Origin: Bdellovibrionales bacterium
GTDB taxonomy: Bacteria > Myxococcota > XYA12-FULL-58-9 > SYDY01
DNA length: 64,000 nucleotides
Direction: 5' to 3'
Assembly (NCBI GenBank): GCA_005801425.1
Contig: SYDY01000063.1
Coordinates: forward strand, 7,683 to 71,682
Part shown: positions 8,637-18,004 of the stretch, piece by piece
How positions within the stretch are numbered: the stretch's first letter is position 1
Layout of the letters: every line of letters begins with the position of its first letter
The notes under the pieces: model-generated
What the model was told of the DNA's origin: nothing
Database searches by the model: none
What the model saw: the letters and a program-made list of their open reading frames with translations, nothing else
Position numbers and translations under genes: made by a program

Positions 8637-9082
8637 GAGCATGTCACTTTTGATGAAGAAAATGTAATACGACTGTGCCAAAAATAGCTGGTCACGATGA
8701 CTAGAACGGCAAACAACGTCTGTGCCAAAACGGGATTCATACCTGCAAACTCCACGAGGGCCGGTAGTGCTGCAAGATTCACGAGGAAATACAGCACGTG
8801 AAACGTAAGAAACCCCCCGGACTCTCGTAGATAATTCCCTGAAGTTCTAAACACCAAAAATTTGTTGGTTAAAAAAGAGAATGCCACACAGAGCACTTGG
8901 CTGAGGACCAAGATTGTTAGGTAATGAAGCTTCAAGGGTTTCGTAAAAAAATAAAGTACAGGATAGGTTGTTAAACCTATGGCCGTGTTAAGCGCACCCG
9001 CCAAGAGAAATCTTATTTTTGTTTGATGCTCGCTTGCAAAATGTCTACAAACGCCCATGAAATTTCGCCATCGCCCCATCAC
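8633..9082 (-). CDS. GtrA-family membrane protein
   Basis: Small polytopic protein of about 149 residues with four hydrophobic helices and the family-like KIRFLLAGALNTAIGLTTY and SFLTNKFLVFR. GtrA proteins are thought to flip polyprenyl-phosphate-linked sugars made by GtrB. A GTG at 9080-9082 overlaps the TAG of the TPP enzyme gene, and an ATG at 9077-9079 is the alternative. The GtrB-like partner is at 6760-7704 in the same coupled operon. Confidence 0.88.
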   Translation of the reverse strand: MMGRWRNFMGVCRHFASEHQTKIRFLLAGALNTAIGLTTYPVLYFFTKPLKLHYLTILVLSQVLCVAFSFLTNKFLVFRTSGNYLRESGGFLTFHVLYFLVNLAALPALVEFAGMNPVLAQTLFAVLVIVTSYFWHSRITFSSSKVTCS

Positions 9083-10884
9083 TAATCCTCGATCATGTCT
9101 ATCAGCATGTTCTCTCGCAACTCTTCCCGAGAAAGAAATGGTGACAAATCTTCAAGGGGTGGGGAAGTAATGCGTCCATCCGGCCACTGCTTGGCCCCAA
9201 GCTTCGGTGCAAAGGACAGATTTTCGTCCAACATCACTTCACATACTGCCGGACCACTCACCGCCAGGGTGCCAGCAATGGCCTGAGCCATGTCTTCATG
9301 ATTCGCACAACGACGGAAAGGCAAACCGAAACCTTCACTGAGGCGAGCAAAGTCAGGGAACGTCACGCCGCTCTTGGGGCCACCGCCCACTTCTACACCG
9401 CCAAAGAAATTGCGATGTGTCTGAAAAATGGAAACGTAACCACTGTTATTGAGAATGAAGATCTTAATCGGCAGATGGTTACCCACGATGGTTTGAAGTT
9501 CCTGAAGATTCATCATGATGCTGCCATCACCGGCAAGACAAACGATAGGCTTATTGCCCGAACCCTTGCATGCACCAATCGCTCCCGGCAGATCATATCC
9601 CATGGTTGCACATCCGGAATTTGTCCATAGGCGCTGGCCATGTTTTATTTCAGCCGTCTGAAAACTGACGACACACGCGGAGCCATTCGCCGATACAACG
9701 ATTTGATCTTCTTCGAGTTGCCCAAACAGAGTTTTCATAAAGCAGTAAGGATTAACCCGATCATTGTTCCAATACTCTGGTAAAACCACCGGAAATCGAC
9801 GCTGCCGTTCTTTGCACCATGCCATCCATGATTGTTGATCCTGCGTAGGACCATCATAGGCCTGATTCGCAAGTACTGGCAGGAGATCGGCAAGATTTGC
9901 GAGTACAGGCATATCCGCCTTGACGGTGGGCTTGCGCATTTCGTTCTCGTCGATATCCACCCAGATCTTGTAGGCTTCACGTGCGAACGATTTCCAATTG
10001 TAGCTTACTTGACGAATGTTAAGTCGGCTGCCCAGGATAAGCAGAAGATCAGCATTTTGCACGGTAAAGTTACCAGCGCGATCCCCTATGGTGCCAGGAC
10101 GCCCTGCATAGTTTGGGTGTGCATCCCAAAGCACGTCATGGGCATTCCAACCCGTAACAACCGGTATACCAAGCTTGTCCACCAAACGAATAAAGGCTTC
10201 GTGCTGGCCACTCAGGCGCACGCCACCGCCAGCGAATATAACGGGGCGTTTGGCTGTCGCTACTTTATCGAGAATAGCAGCGCTCGTTGCAGAGAGATCA
10301 GTGCGCTTCCAAGGCTCTTCAAGCTCTGCAGGATCGAACCCAGGCAAAGACTCAGGATCGATCTGTGCACCTTGGACATTCAATGGAATATCCAACCAAC
10401 AAGGACCTGGACGTCCCGACGTAGCCAGATACATGGCTTTTTCCAAGTGGTAACGAATGGTTTGAGGATCGGTCACCATGACGCAGTATTTCGTGATCGG
10501 ACGCACCAATTCTTCGATGTCGAGTTCCTGATCACCATACTGACGAAGAGGAAGACCGGTGCTGCGTACCGTTGTTTCCCATTTTACTTGACCAGACAGC
10601 ACCAACATTCCAATCGAATCAACAAAAGCACCGTAAACCCCGGTGATGGCATTGGTGCCGCCTGGTCCGGAAGTAATATTGACCACGGGCAAGCGGTTGG
10701 TGAGGCGATAGTAAGCTTCTGCTGCAATAGAACACGCCTGCTCATGATGGTTGAATATGCACTCAAGTTCTTTGTGGGTGCCAAGGGAGTGATTGAGGTG
10801 CATCGCACCACCACCGGTCACCATGAACACATGGCGGATCCCGTGTTCAACAACTTTTTGAGCAACATAGTCTGACAACTTCAT
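9082..10884 (-). CDS. Acetolactate-synthase-like thiamine pyrophosphate enzyme (YerE-like candidate)
   Basis: 600 residues with the three domains of the acetohydroxyacid synthase family. The N-terminal pyrimidine-binding domain has the activating Glu in NHHEQACSIAAEAYYR (about residue 48). A central domain is followed by a C-terminal pyrophosphate-binding domain with GDGSIMMNLQEL and the closing NN (IFILNN). No valine/isoleucine genes are nearby; instead it sits among CDP-sugar genes. This is the setting of YerE, which adds a two-carbon unit to a CDP-4-keto sugar to make a branched sugar. Start at 10884 forms an ATGA overlap with the upstream gene. Fold certain; sugar-branching role inferred. 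Confidence 0.8.
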   Translation of the reverse strand: MKLSDYVAQKVVEHGIRHVFMVTGGGAMHLNHSLGTHKELECIFNHHEQACSIAAEAYYRLTNRLPVVNITSGPGGTNAITGVYGAFVDSIGMLVLSGQVKWETTVRSTGLPLRQYGDQELDIEELVRPITKYCVMVTDPQTIRYHLEKAMYLATSGRPGPCWLDIPLNVQGAQIDPESLPGFDPAELEEPWKRTDLSATSAAILDKVATAKRPVIFAGGGVRLSGQHEAFIRLVDKLGIPVVTGWNAHDVLWDAHPNYAGRPGTIGDRAGNFTVQNADLLLILGSRLNIRQVSYNWKSFAREAYKIWVDIDENEMRKPTVKADMPVLANLADLLPVLANQAYDGPTQDQQSWMAWCKERQRRFPVVLPEYWNNDRVNPYCFMKTLFGQLEEDQIVVSANGSACVVSFQTAEIKHGQRLWTNSGCATMGYDLPGAIGACKGSGNKPIVCLAGDGSIMMNLQELQTIVGNHLPIKIFILNNSGYVSIFQTHRNFFGGVEVGGGPKSGVTFPDFARLSEGFGLPFRRCANHEDMAQAIAGTLAVSGPAVCEVMLDENLSFAPKLGAKQWPDGRITSPPLEDLSPFLSREELRENMLIDMIED

Positions 10885-11978
10885 GTTTTTTTCCCCATCC
10901 AACCATTCCACATTGCCGTTCTGGATATTGCATCGTCTAAGGAAACGGTTTTGTGCAATCCAAGATCTTTACCGATAAGAGAAGTATCCGGTACGTACCG
11001 ACCAGGATTCCAGCCCGTATCTTGGGCGCCTAAAACTTGGTGATCCCCATTTCCAAGCACATGAGAAATTTTTTGGGCCAAATCACGAATAGAGATCGAT
11101 TGATCAGATCCCACATTGTAAGGCTTGCCTGATTGCGCCCTCACCAGCATATGCCAAAGCCAAACCGTCAGATCAGATGCGTAAAGATAAGATCGACAGG
11201 GCAGGCCATTGCCATTCACGATCACAGGCTCGCCTTGCATGGCGTTGCGAATAAAATTTCCTGCCGCAAAATGAATGTCCAAAGATAAATACGGACCAAG
11301 CAAGGCAAAAATACGGGCAATCGCAATCTGAGTACCAAACTGTTTGGCATAAATCGCACACAACATTTCAGCCGCACGCTTGCCCTCTGCGTAGGCCGCA
11401 CGTGGATCGGTACAACTGGGGGCACCTATCCAGTCCTCTGCGACCCGCTCCATTTCCCAGGGCTGCTGACCATACACTGCACCAGAACTTAAGAAGAGCG
11501 TACGATCCACTTTTTTTTCCACAGCGAAATCCAAAGCCATACGCGTCCCTTGGATGACAGTGTCGAACATGCGTCGTGGATTTGTTTCATTGAGGTGGGC
11601 ACTCGCATCCGTGGCGGCATGAATAAGATGCGTAAACTCACCCTTCGGCATCTCAAAATTACAAACATCACCTGCGATAAAATGGAACCCGGGATAATCG
11701 GCCAGGTGGGGCGCCTTACAACGAAATACTTGGGGATCCCGTGTCAGGATGGTGGCATGCACACCAAGGTCAAGACGATTGTTAACATAGCGCAAACTTT
11801 CCAGAAGCCAACAACCGATAAAACCAGTACCTCCCGTAATAAACAGGCGCGCTCCACGCAATGCCGGCCAAAGAGAAGCCGTCTTCTCAAACACATCGTT
11901 AAGATCGTTGCTAAAGGACCAATATGCCGCATGAGAGCTTTCACCGCGTAATGGCTGGATAGACTCTTCCTGGAGCAT
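10881..11978 (-). CDS. NAD-dependent epimerase/dehydratase (SDR, nucleotide-sugar type)
   Basis: 365-residue extended SDR. The Rossmann motif ITGGTGFIG is at residues 47-55 and the active-site Y-x3-K at YAEGK, with the preceding Ser in LSSGAVYG. It opens the coupled minus-strand operon with the TPP enzyme, gtrA-like, methyltransferase and gtrB-like genes. By analogy to yersiniose synthesis it could reduce the acetyl branch or the 4-keto group of the product of the TPP enzyme. It could also be an ordinary nucleotide-sugar 4-epimerase or reductase; the sequence alone does not decide. Confidence 0.8.
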   Translation of the reverse strand: MLQEESIQPLRGESSHAAYWSFSNDLNDVFEKTASLWPALRGARLFITGGTGFIGCWLLESLRYVNNRLDLGVHATILTRDPQVFRCKAPHLADYPGFHFIAGDVCNFEMPKGEFTHLIHAATDASAHLNETNPRRMFDTVIQGTRMALDFAVEKKVDRTLFLSSGAVYGQQPWEMERVAEDWIGAPSCTDPRAAYAEGKRAAEMLCAIYAKQFGTQIAIARIFALLGPYLSLDIHFAAGNFIRNAMQGEPVIVNGNGLPCRSYLYASDLTVWLWHMLVRAQSGKPYNVGSDQSISIRDLAQKISHVLGNGDHQVLGAQDTGWNPGRYVPDTSLIGKDLGLHKTVSLDDAISRTAMWNGWMGKKT

Positions 11979-12040
11979 TGATTCGCTTATTACTCGAACG
12001 TGTCATACATTACCAAAATCGTGCGAATGCAAAATATCGC

Positions 12041-14086
12041 TCATTCACAGACTTCGATTGCGCTATTGAGCCGTTTTTCAAGACCTTCTGCACCCATTTC
12101 AATATTCTGTAACATGGGCGTTCCAAATGCATACATTGCAAACAAAGATGATTCGCTCAATTTCGGTAGCGGAATATCCCTTGAATGTGGGTATTCTTTG
12201 CGCACCAAATAGTGTGTCCATCCCAGTTGTTTTGCGTAGCACAAGATAGAATCGTCCCAAAGTGTGGCACCTAGTACTCTTTCTTGAAGTGCGACAGCAT
12301 GATCAACCGCCGGAGAGTTACCCGTCGCGTTACTTGCAAACATGGCATGCCCATAGATGCTGGTAGGCTCTTCAAAAGATAACTTGCGCTTGGTCTTGTA
12401 TGGCCTTTGGAGACTGTTGGATACTATAAGGCTTCCCTCGTATGGGATCACAGAAAGTACCGTTGCCAGTTTTGTTTCGAAACGAAATAGGGTTGTTCTC
12501 AATGGTTTTTGTGATGCGTATACACGGAAATGTGCTCGCAAGGACAATACAGCCATACATATCGCCAGTATTTTGAACAAGCCGATAGCGTAAGGTTGCA
12601 ATCTATTCTTGGATAGTGTGAGACGTTCGATGCATAATGCAACATAAAGCGGCCACCCAATACGAAAGGCCGGAAGTGATGCTTGCAAGATATTGTAATC
12701 AGAGATCGGGATCTCAGCGCCATAATCCATGAAAATGAACATGTTAGGGAAAAGCATAGGAAATGCCAGGAGGCTGAGAATTAACGCACGCTGGGATTCT
12801 TTCGTGCGCCAGCGCTTGATGACCAAATCCAGCACGACAACGCCTAAGAAAGCGTAGCTGACCATCAAAGCCAATATGCGTGGCGAGGTAAACGGCGCAA
12901 AGGATCGCAGATGGTATCCTAAATACAGTTCTAGGTGTATGTCACCTCTTTGACTTGAGGATGTGAGCCATATTGTCGCAATCGCGGTCCCGATCGACAC
13001 CATGAGAGGCCATGCACTCGCAAAGCGTGGTATCGTGGTTGAATACCTTTTGCTATACCAATAAAGAAGCGACCAAGCTCCAACAGCAGCACCCATCCCA
13101 GGAAATTGAGGCTGTTTCGCCAGTGCAATTCCAAAAAGAAAAAAAGATAAACGGCCCAGGCACACCCATTGTTCACGTGCTTTCTTTTCCGTTTGAAAAC
13201 AATCAATGGTGAGAACAACCACCATACAAAGAAACAAACCATACATAGTGACAGGTGCATGATACTGGACCCACAATGGAGATATTGTCGGTCCGAAGGC
13301 ATCGTGATTGGAACTAAACAAATCGATGACTACATTTTTAATTTCGCTCAATCTTTCCATCGGGAGTAGCCACCCGATGAGAGGTACACACCATCGCATG
13401 CGATCACTTATTTTCCAGCGCTCCAGAATGACATAGAGAACAGCGGCTGATGCAAATATGGTAGTATACACAGAGGTCATCAAATACACCGTTCGAGGTG
13501 CTGCCTGAGTCATTTGTGCAATCGTGACTGCCCAAATTTGAACCAAGAAATGTCCCTCATTAAGAAACCCCTGATTGACGAGGGACTTGGGCGGGTAACC
13601 TGTGTTGTGTAAGAAAGACAGCCCTTGTTGGAGATGCGTGATATTGTCTCCCGTTTTAAGCGGATAGTGGGTAAGCGCTGGAGCACCTTCCATGGATGCG
13701 TAAATATATCCCGCGAACGCGACCAAACACGTGAACGCATACAATGCATCCCATGGCGTAATATTGATCCGGTTCGTTATGTTAAACGGACGAGATAAAG
13801 CGAGAGCCACACCTACGACAGTCAGTGCTGTCGCTGCGTGGCCTATTTCAATGCCAAACTTTGCGCATACAATAGCCAGCCCGCCCATGGGCAAAACGCC
13901 AAGGCCGAGAGAGACCATCGCTTTTACGAAGCTTAGGTCTTCCTGCCAACCCATGAACCAAGCACTCGGCACCAGCATACCAAACATCATGACCAGGAAA
14001 AGTTTGCAAGCGACGAGAACGCCTGTACCTGATGCAATGGATGTCGACCCGGCAAGAAATAAAACCACTGCGATTGCCATGGTCAT
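12041..14086 (-). CDS. Large polytopic membrane protein, possible GT-C glycosyltransferase
   Basis: 681 residues with about 12 hydrophobic segments and a C-terminal soluble part of about 150 residues. The loop LKTGDNITHLQQGLSFLHN near residue 140 has the acidic/His character of the first periplasmic loop of GT-C enzymes, but no family could be named. The last codons are duplicated as a remnant at 1374-1483. No wzy or wzx gene is otherwise evident, so an O-antigen polymerase role is possible. Confidence 0.5.
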   Translation of the reverse strand: MTMAIAVVLFLAGSTSIASGTGVLVACKLFLVMMFGMLVPSAWFMGWQEDLSFVKAMVSLGLGVLPMGGLAIVCAKFGIEIGHAATALTVVGVALALSRPFNITNRINITPWDALYAFTCLVAFAGYIYASMEGAPALTHYPLKTGDNITHLQQGLSFLHNTGYPPKSLVNQGFLNEGHFLVQIWAVTIAQMTQAAPRTVYLMTSVYTTIFASAAVLYVILERWKISDRMRWCVPLIGWLLPMERLSEIKNVVIDLFSSNHDAFGPTISPLWVQYHAPVTMYGLFLCMVVVLTIDCFQTEKKAREQWVCLGRLSFFLFGIALAKQPQFPGMGAAVGAWSLLYWYSKRYSTTIPRFASAWPLMVSIGTAIATIWLTSSSQRGDIHLELYLGYHLRSFAPFTSPRILALMVSYAFLGVVVLDLVIKRWRTKESQRALILSLLAFPMLFPNMFIFMDYGAEIPISDYNILQASLPAFRIGWPLYVALCIERLTLSKNRLQPYAIGLFKILAICMAVLSLRAHFRVYASQKPLRTTLFRFETKLATVLSVIPYEGSLIVSNSLQRPYKTKRKLSFEEPTSIYGHAMFASNATGNSPAVDHAVALQERVLGATLWDDSILCYAKQLGWTHYLVRKEYPHSRDIPLPKLSESSLFAMYAFGTPMLQNIEMGAEGLEKRLNSAIEVCE
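12061..12121. repeat. Right copy of the 61-bp direct repeat
   Basis: 3' coding end of the membrane-protein gene at 12041-14086, in the same orientation as 1421-1481. Homologous recombination between the copies would remove the 10.6 kb in between and leave one membrane-protein gene next to the foldase gene. Confidence 0.7.
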
Positions 14087-14148
14087 GACTGCGTTCTAAA
14101 TGCGCAGCATAGCAAAAAAATTGCTAAAAATTGCTCCTTCAAATTTTT

Positions 14149-15150
14149 TTATTTTTGGCTGAAAAATGAGGATGATTCGAGAGAATCAAAACGCTTAAAG
14201 GTTGGTTTGACGATGTCACTATTGAGTATCGTGCTAAATTTAGAAGCCCCGATGGCATTGAGATGATCGACCATATATGTGAAGTCTTCAAGGGCAAATC
14301 GCGGATCATCGGAATAATCGTGAAACTCAATCTGATGTTTTTCAGCGAAATCACCCAATGATTTTTTAAATAGAGCATAAAGATCTGGATTTAAATTTTC
14401 GCGATAAGAGCCATGAGTCGGCATCTCGATTATGATTGGCATAATCCCACGTGCTTTTGTGGCGACGATAATCTTTTTCCAGTATTCGAGATTCTTTGTA
14501 TAGAGATTGCTTTGCGTCATACTGTGTGCCTTGGCTGCATCCGGCCCCACATTCGCTTTAAGTGATCCGAATTCACGCCCGCCATCAAACCAGCCACTGG
14601 GTTGTGGCTCATTATCTACCTTGGTGTTAAAACGATCCAGGACATATCGGTAGACGTTGTCGCCAAAGAGAGCGATCTTGCTGAAATTCTTGGCGTCGAA
14701 GAGATATCCCCAATGCATCAACTGCTCAGCGGATGGCTCAAGACGAAGTCCATAATACTGGCTGTAAAAATACATTCGAAAATCTTGTGATGAGGTGGGT
14801 CCAAGTTCGGTGCCCATCGTATAGAAAATGGCTGGAAGAATGATGATCTTTAGGTTCGGCATTCGTGGCATATATTTCATCGCCAATGCTTGGTCGTAAT
14901 ACATGCTCTGGGCGAGGTTTGCGAGATTGTAACCTTTTCTTTCGAAGCGATCGGGATTGATTCCATAGTATGCATTTGAAGAACCAAGGGTCAGAATTTC
15001 AATTTCAGAAAGTTGATTTTCTAAAGCAATTCGCTTGGTAAAATAACTTGTGTTCATCGAATATAGATGGAATTCAAGAATGCCAAGTATGACTGCGGCT
15101 GGCAGTAACAATAATACGATTTTGTAAACAAGTGCTCTTTGCATGGTCAT
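14149..15150 (-). CDS. SGNH-hydrolase-like membrane-anchored protein, partner of the MBOAT protein
   Basis: 333 residues with an N-terminal membrane anchor (IVLLLLPAAVILGIL, about 11-25) and a periplasmic domain. The domain starts with LTLGSSNAYYGINP, a GSSN block like the first SGNH motif, and near the C-terminus has MVDHLNAIGASKF, resembling the last catalytic Asp/His block. Such proteins (AlgJ/AlgX/DltD-like) work with an MBOAT protein to acylate an exported polymer, and the MBOAT gene lies 9 nt upstream. A second ATG two codons in (15144) is an alternative start. Catalytic residues were assigned by eye. Confidence 0.7.
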   Translation of the reverse strand: MTMQRALVYKIVLLLLPAAVILGILEFHLYSMNTSYFTKRIALENQLSEIEILTLGSSNAYYGINPDRFERKGYNLANLAQSMYYDQALAMKYMPRMPNLKIIILPAIFYTMGTELGPTSSQDFRMYFYSQYYGLRLEPSAEQLMHWGYLFDAKNFSKIALFGDNVYRYVLDRFNTKVDNEPQPSGWFDGGREFGSLKANVGPDAAKAHSMTQSNLYTKNLEYWKKIIVATKARGIMPIIIEMPTHGSYRENLNPDLYALFKKSLGDFAEKHQIEFHDYSDDPRFALEDFTYMVDHLNAIGASKFSTILNSDIVKPTFKRFDSLESSSFFSQK

Positions 15151-15159
15151 CCGGTTCCG

Positions 15160-16626
15160 TTAAAATTGAAAGTAGATGAAGTCTTGCTTCTTGAACCAAA
15201 TCCCGAAGAGCACGAGTGCAAATACCGACCCCTGATAGATTGGCCAGCGGACCCACCACGGACGATCTGCAATGATGACATCGAAGTTGAGCCGTGGTTT
15301 GAGCATCATGAAAAACTCAAGCCCCAAAAGCGCAGACATTAGGCCAAGGCAAAAATAGAAGTCAGTTCTTGCGCTTAAAAATTCATGGGCCTTACGTAGA
15401 GACAAAAATTGATAGGCATTTTGATTGGGTTTAAATAGATGCGTAAGAATGTAGGACGCATCGCCCAAGGTTTTCGCGCGAAAAAAAATATAAGTGAGGC
15501 TCACAAAGCAAAACGTGAATGCGATGCTTAAGCCGTCAAAGAGTGCGGATGGTAGGACCTTTGCCAATTTTTTCCGAGGCTTGGCCCAGAGCATCTCGAG
15601 CGAGAGAGCCGTACCATGCAAGAGACCCCAAAATACAAAATTCCAACTTGCGCCGTGCCACAGGCCGCTGATGAGAAAAGTCGTCATCAGTGCGACAATG
15701 ATCCCTGTCTTCCCCCAATCGCGCAAATGCAGCGAAATAGGCTCGTAGATATAATCACGCAACCAGGTTGAGAGAGATATATGCCAACGCTTCCAGAACT
15801 CGGCGAGAGTTTTGGAAGTGTAAGGTCGGTCGAAATTTTTCATGAGTGTAAAACCCATGGTTCGGGCTGTGCCAATCGCGATGTCAGAATAGCCTGAGAA
15901 ATCACAATAGATTTGCACTGTAAAAAATGCTGTTGCTAACAAAAGTGGTAGACCGGCAAAAGTTCCCGGTTTATCGAAAATGGGATTCACAAATTGTGCC
16001 AGACGATCGGCGATCACAACCTTCTTGAAAAGTCCCCAAGCGATGAGTCTGAGGCCGCTCGTGAACATCTGGTAATTAAAATCGTGCTTTTCATGAAACT
16101 GATGCAAAAGATTTTGAGGTCTTTCAATCGGTCCGGCAACAAGCTGTGGATAGAACATCACATAGAGTGCGTAGATACCGAAATGTCGTTCAGGCTTAAA
16201 ATTCCCGCGATAGACTTCAATGACGTAGCTCAAGCTCTGGAAGGTATGAAATGAAAGCCCAATGGGAAGAATAATTTCGAGTACTGGGAGGGAGTAGTTC
16301 CAATGCAGAAGCTTGGCCACGTCATTAACGTTTAAAACAAAGAAATTAAAATACTTGAAGAAAAAGAGAATCAAACACGTAACAACAATGCTGACGAAGA
16401 AAAGCAACTGACGCACGCGTCCATGAGTTTTAACGATCCACAGGGCTGCAAAGTAATCAACGATTATGGTGGCAGCCAGAATCAAAATGTATTTCGGCAC
16501 GAACGACATATAAAAAAAGCAACTCGCACTGAGCAGGATCGGCCAACGAAAGCGATGCGGTACCGCAAAGTAAAGTATCGTGACGATGGGAAAAAAAACG
16601 CAGAACGCCCAGGAATTAAATAACAT
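15160..16626 (-). CDS. MBOAT-family O-acyltransferase (AlgI/DltB-like)
   Basis: 488-residue polytopic protein that moves an acyl group across the inner membrane for transfer to a polysaccharide. Both conserved histidines are present: WHISLS (His282) and LWHGASWNF (His324). Family blocks FFYMSFVPKYILIL, LPIGLSFHTFQSLSYVIEVYRG and YPQLVAGPIERP also match. The ATG lies inside the end of the upstream SDR gene (11-nt overlap). With an acyl carrier protein and acyl-processing genes upstream, the acyl donor here may be a carrier-bound, non-acetyl group, as D-alanine is for DltB; that is inference. Confidence 0.93.
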   Translation of the reverse strand: MLFNSWAFCVFFPIVTILYFAVPHRFRWPILLSASCFFYMSFVPKYILILAATIIVDYFAALWIVKTHGRVRQLLFFVSIVVTCLILFFFKYFNFFVLNVNDVAKLLHWNYSLPVLEIILPIGLSFHTFQSLSYVIEVYRGNFKPERHFGIYALYVMFYPQLVAGPIERPQNLLHQFHEKHDFNYQMFTSGLRLIAWGLFKKVVIADRLAQFVNPIFDKPGTFAGLPLLLATAFFTVQIYCDFSGYSDIAIGTARTMGFTLMKNFDRPYTSKTLAEFWKRWHISLSTWLRDYIYEPISLHLRDWGKTGIIVALMTTFLISGLWHGASWNFVFWGLLHGTALSLEMLWAKPRKKLAKVLPSALFDGLSIAFTFCFVSLTYIFFRAKTLGDASYILTHLFKPNQNAYQFLSLRKAHEFLSARTDFYFCLGLMSALLGLEFFMMLKPRLNFDVIIADRPWWVRWPIYQGSVFALVLFGIWFKKQDFIYFQF

Positions 16627-17344
16627 CAGCGCCTCCGTTCATGATGATGTTGGCGCCATTGATGTGTGGACTTGCACGAACTAGAAATTCGATCGTGTCG
16701 GCCACCTCTTGTGGGGTGATCAGGGCTTTTAAGGGATGCGCTTCGATCATCTCGGCGATGACTCGTTCGTCGACATCAGATGTCAGCTGAGTTTGCATTA
16801 AAGAAGGGGATACGCAGCATGAGGTGATATTGTGGCGCGCATTCTCCACGCACCAAGATTTACTCATTGAGGCCAAATAGGCCTTGTTGGCGACGTACTC
16901 GGCAAGACCCGTCGGTGGTCGGTTAATCAAGTAAGACGTCAGCACGTTGATTATTTTTCCTGATTTTTTCTTACGAAAAGCCAAAATGGCCTGCTGCGTG
17001 ATCTGCACTGTCGGCAGAACATTATGAACAAAGCTGGTTTGAAATGCGGCAGGTTCAGTTTTGTGAAAATGCTTGGTTATCAAGCCTGTCCACGCATTAT
17101 TGATCAGTACATCAAGTCCTAGATCGGGGATCTGCATAAGGAGAAGATGGAGACTTTCTGGGTCTGTAAAGTCACAGTGCAAAGCTTTGGCTTGAGGGAA
17201 CTCATGTTCAATTCGTGTCGCAGCTTCAAGGGAACGATTGTAGGTGAAAAATACCCGGTTGTCAGATGAGCGCACGAGACTTCTCGTGATCGCTTCACCA
17301 AGACTGGAAGCTCCCCCAGTAATGAGTATTCTTCTCGAGTACAT
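16616..17344 (-). CDS. Short-chain dehydrogenase/reductase (FabG-like)
   Basis: 242 residues, classical SDR. The cofactor loop is ILITGGASSLGEAI (residues 6-19), the NNA motif is LINNAW, and the catalytic Tyr/Lys are in YVANK with a Ser in VLTSYL. It starts in a TAATG overlap with the MaoC-like gene, and the MBOAT start is inside its end, so the three are translated together. Neighbouring ACP, FkbH and MaoC-like genes suggest it reduces a keto group on an ACP-bound intermediate. Substrate not determinable from sequence. Confidence 0.85.
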   Translation of the reverse strand: MYSRRILITGGASSLGEAITRSLVRSSDNRVFFTYNRSLEAATRIEHEFPQAKALHCDFTDPESLHLLLMQIPDLGLDVLINNAWTGLITKHFHKTEPAAFQTSFVHNVLPTVQITQQAILAFRKKKSGKIINVLTSYLINRPPTGLAEYVANKAYLASMSKSWCVENARHNITSCCVSPSLMQTQLTSDVDERVIAEMIEAHPLKALITPQEVADTIEFLVRASPHINGANIIMNGGADVI

Positions 17345-17736
17345 TATGAAAGAACTCCCACTTGCAGTCGCCCTTTGGCAACGTTGGTTCCGCTTTCATT
17401 TTGAAATTGAAATTTAAACTCCAGTGCACCGACAGAATCGAAGATACCTGAAATTTCGGCTTGTAGCTTCAGCCGGTCGCCCATGTAGACCGGTTTTGCA
17501 AATTTGATTTCTTGTGAATGGATAATAACATTGCGGATCGGAAGGCATTCTCCGACGAAATAGGACAGGAAACCGTTGAGAATATTTCCATGCATGACTT
17601 CGCTTTGAAATCCCTTGGCTCTTGCGAACGCGCCATCCGTGTGAAGTTCATTGCGATCGCGGAATATTTCGATAAAGCCGTGATAGACGACTTTGGTGAT
17701 TTCGAAGTCCTGCGTAAATCGATCACCTAGCTTCAT
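17344..17736 (-). CDS. MaoC-like hot-dog dehydratase/hydratase
   Basis: About 130 residues, a single hot-dog domain. The (R)-hydratase motif D-x4-H is at Asp27-His32 (FRDRNELHTDGAFARAKGF), followed by the substrate-binding VMHGNILNGFLSYF. I chose ATG 17736 (MKLGDRF), 13 nt after the ACP gene; the frame is open further upstream but would overlap acp heavily. In MaoC proteins the pair catalyses reversible hydration of a trans-2-enoyl thioester, so dehydration of a hydroxyacyl-ACP is the natural guess here. Ends in a TAATG overlap with the SDR gene. Confidence 0.82.
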   Translation of the reverse strand: MKLGDRFTQDFEITKVVYHGFIEIFRDRNELHTDGAFARAKGFQSEVMHGNILNGFLSYFVGECLPIRNVIIHSQEIKFAKPVYMGDRLKLQAEISGIFDSVGALEFKFQFQNESGTNVAKGRLQVGVLS

Positions 17737-17749
17737 TTTCGTCGTCCAG

Positions 17750-18004
17750 TCATGCGCTGATCGCTCTGAGCGAATTTGCGAGTGCATCGCACATTTCACC
17801 GACATTTTTCCAAGATCGGATCTCTTGTGAAGTAAATTTCACTTTGAAATGTTTCTCAATTCCAACCACAAGCTGAATGTGATTGAGTGAGTCCCAATCC
17901 TCAACGTCTGCTGCGGTTGTCTCGCGTGATAATACGATGGCCTCATTGTCGAGGACATCAATGAAAATTTTGTTCACGTCCTGCATCACTTGTTCGCTAT
18001 TCAT
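17750..18004 (-). CDS. Acyl carrier protein
   Basis: 84-residue four-helix carrier. The phosphopantetheine attachment Ser is residue 39 in EDWDSLNHIQLV, matching the DSL motif, here D-S-L-N. The start overlaps the stop of the FkbH gene (TAATG), as is common for dedicated glyceryl carriers. It would carry the acyl group built by FkbH and handled by the MaoC-like and SDR proteins before transfer through the MBOAT protein. It is not the housekeeping AcpP, judging by sequence and neighbours. Confidence 0.93.
   Translation of the reverse strand: MNSEQVMQDVNKIFIDVLDNEAIVLSRETTAADVEDWDSLNHIQLVVGIEKHFKVKFTSQEIRSWKNVGEMCDALANSLRAISA

Noticed and set aside
9832-10875. Long plus-strand open frame (347 codons) opposite the TPP enzyme
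   Set aside because: Antisense to a clearly conserved enzyme, no family-like sequence and no ribosome site; the real protein is on the minus strand.
14110-14126. TAGCAA-A5-TTGCTA as a terminator of the SGNH-like gene
   Set aside because: Only 6 bp, all but two pairs A-T, and the surrounding A/T runs make it likely by chance.
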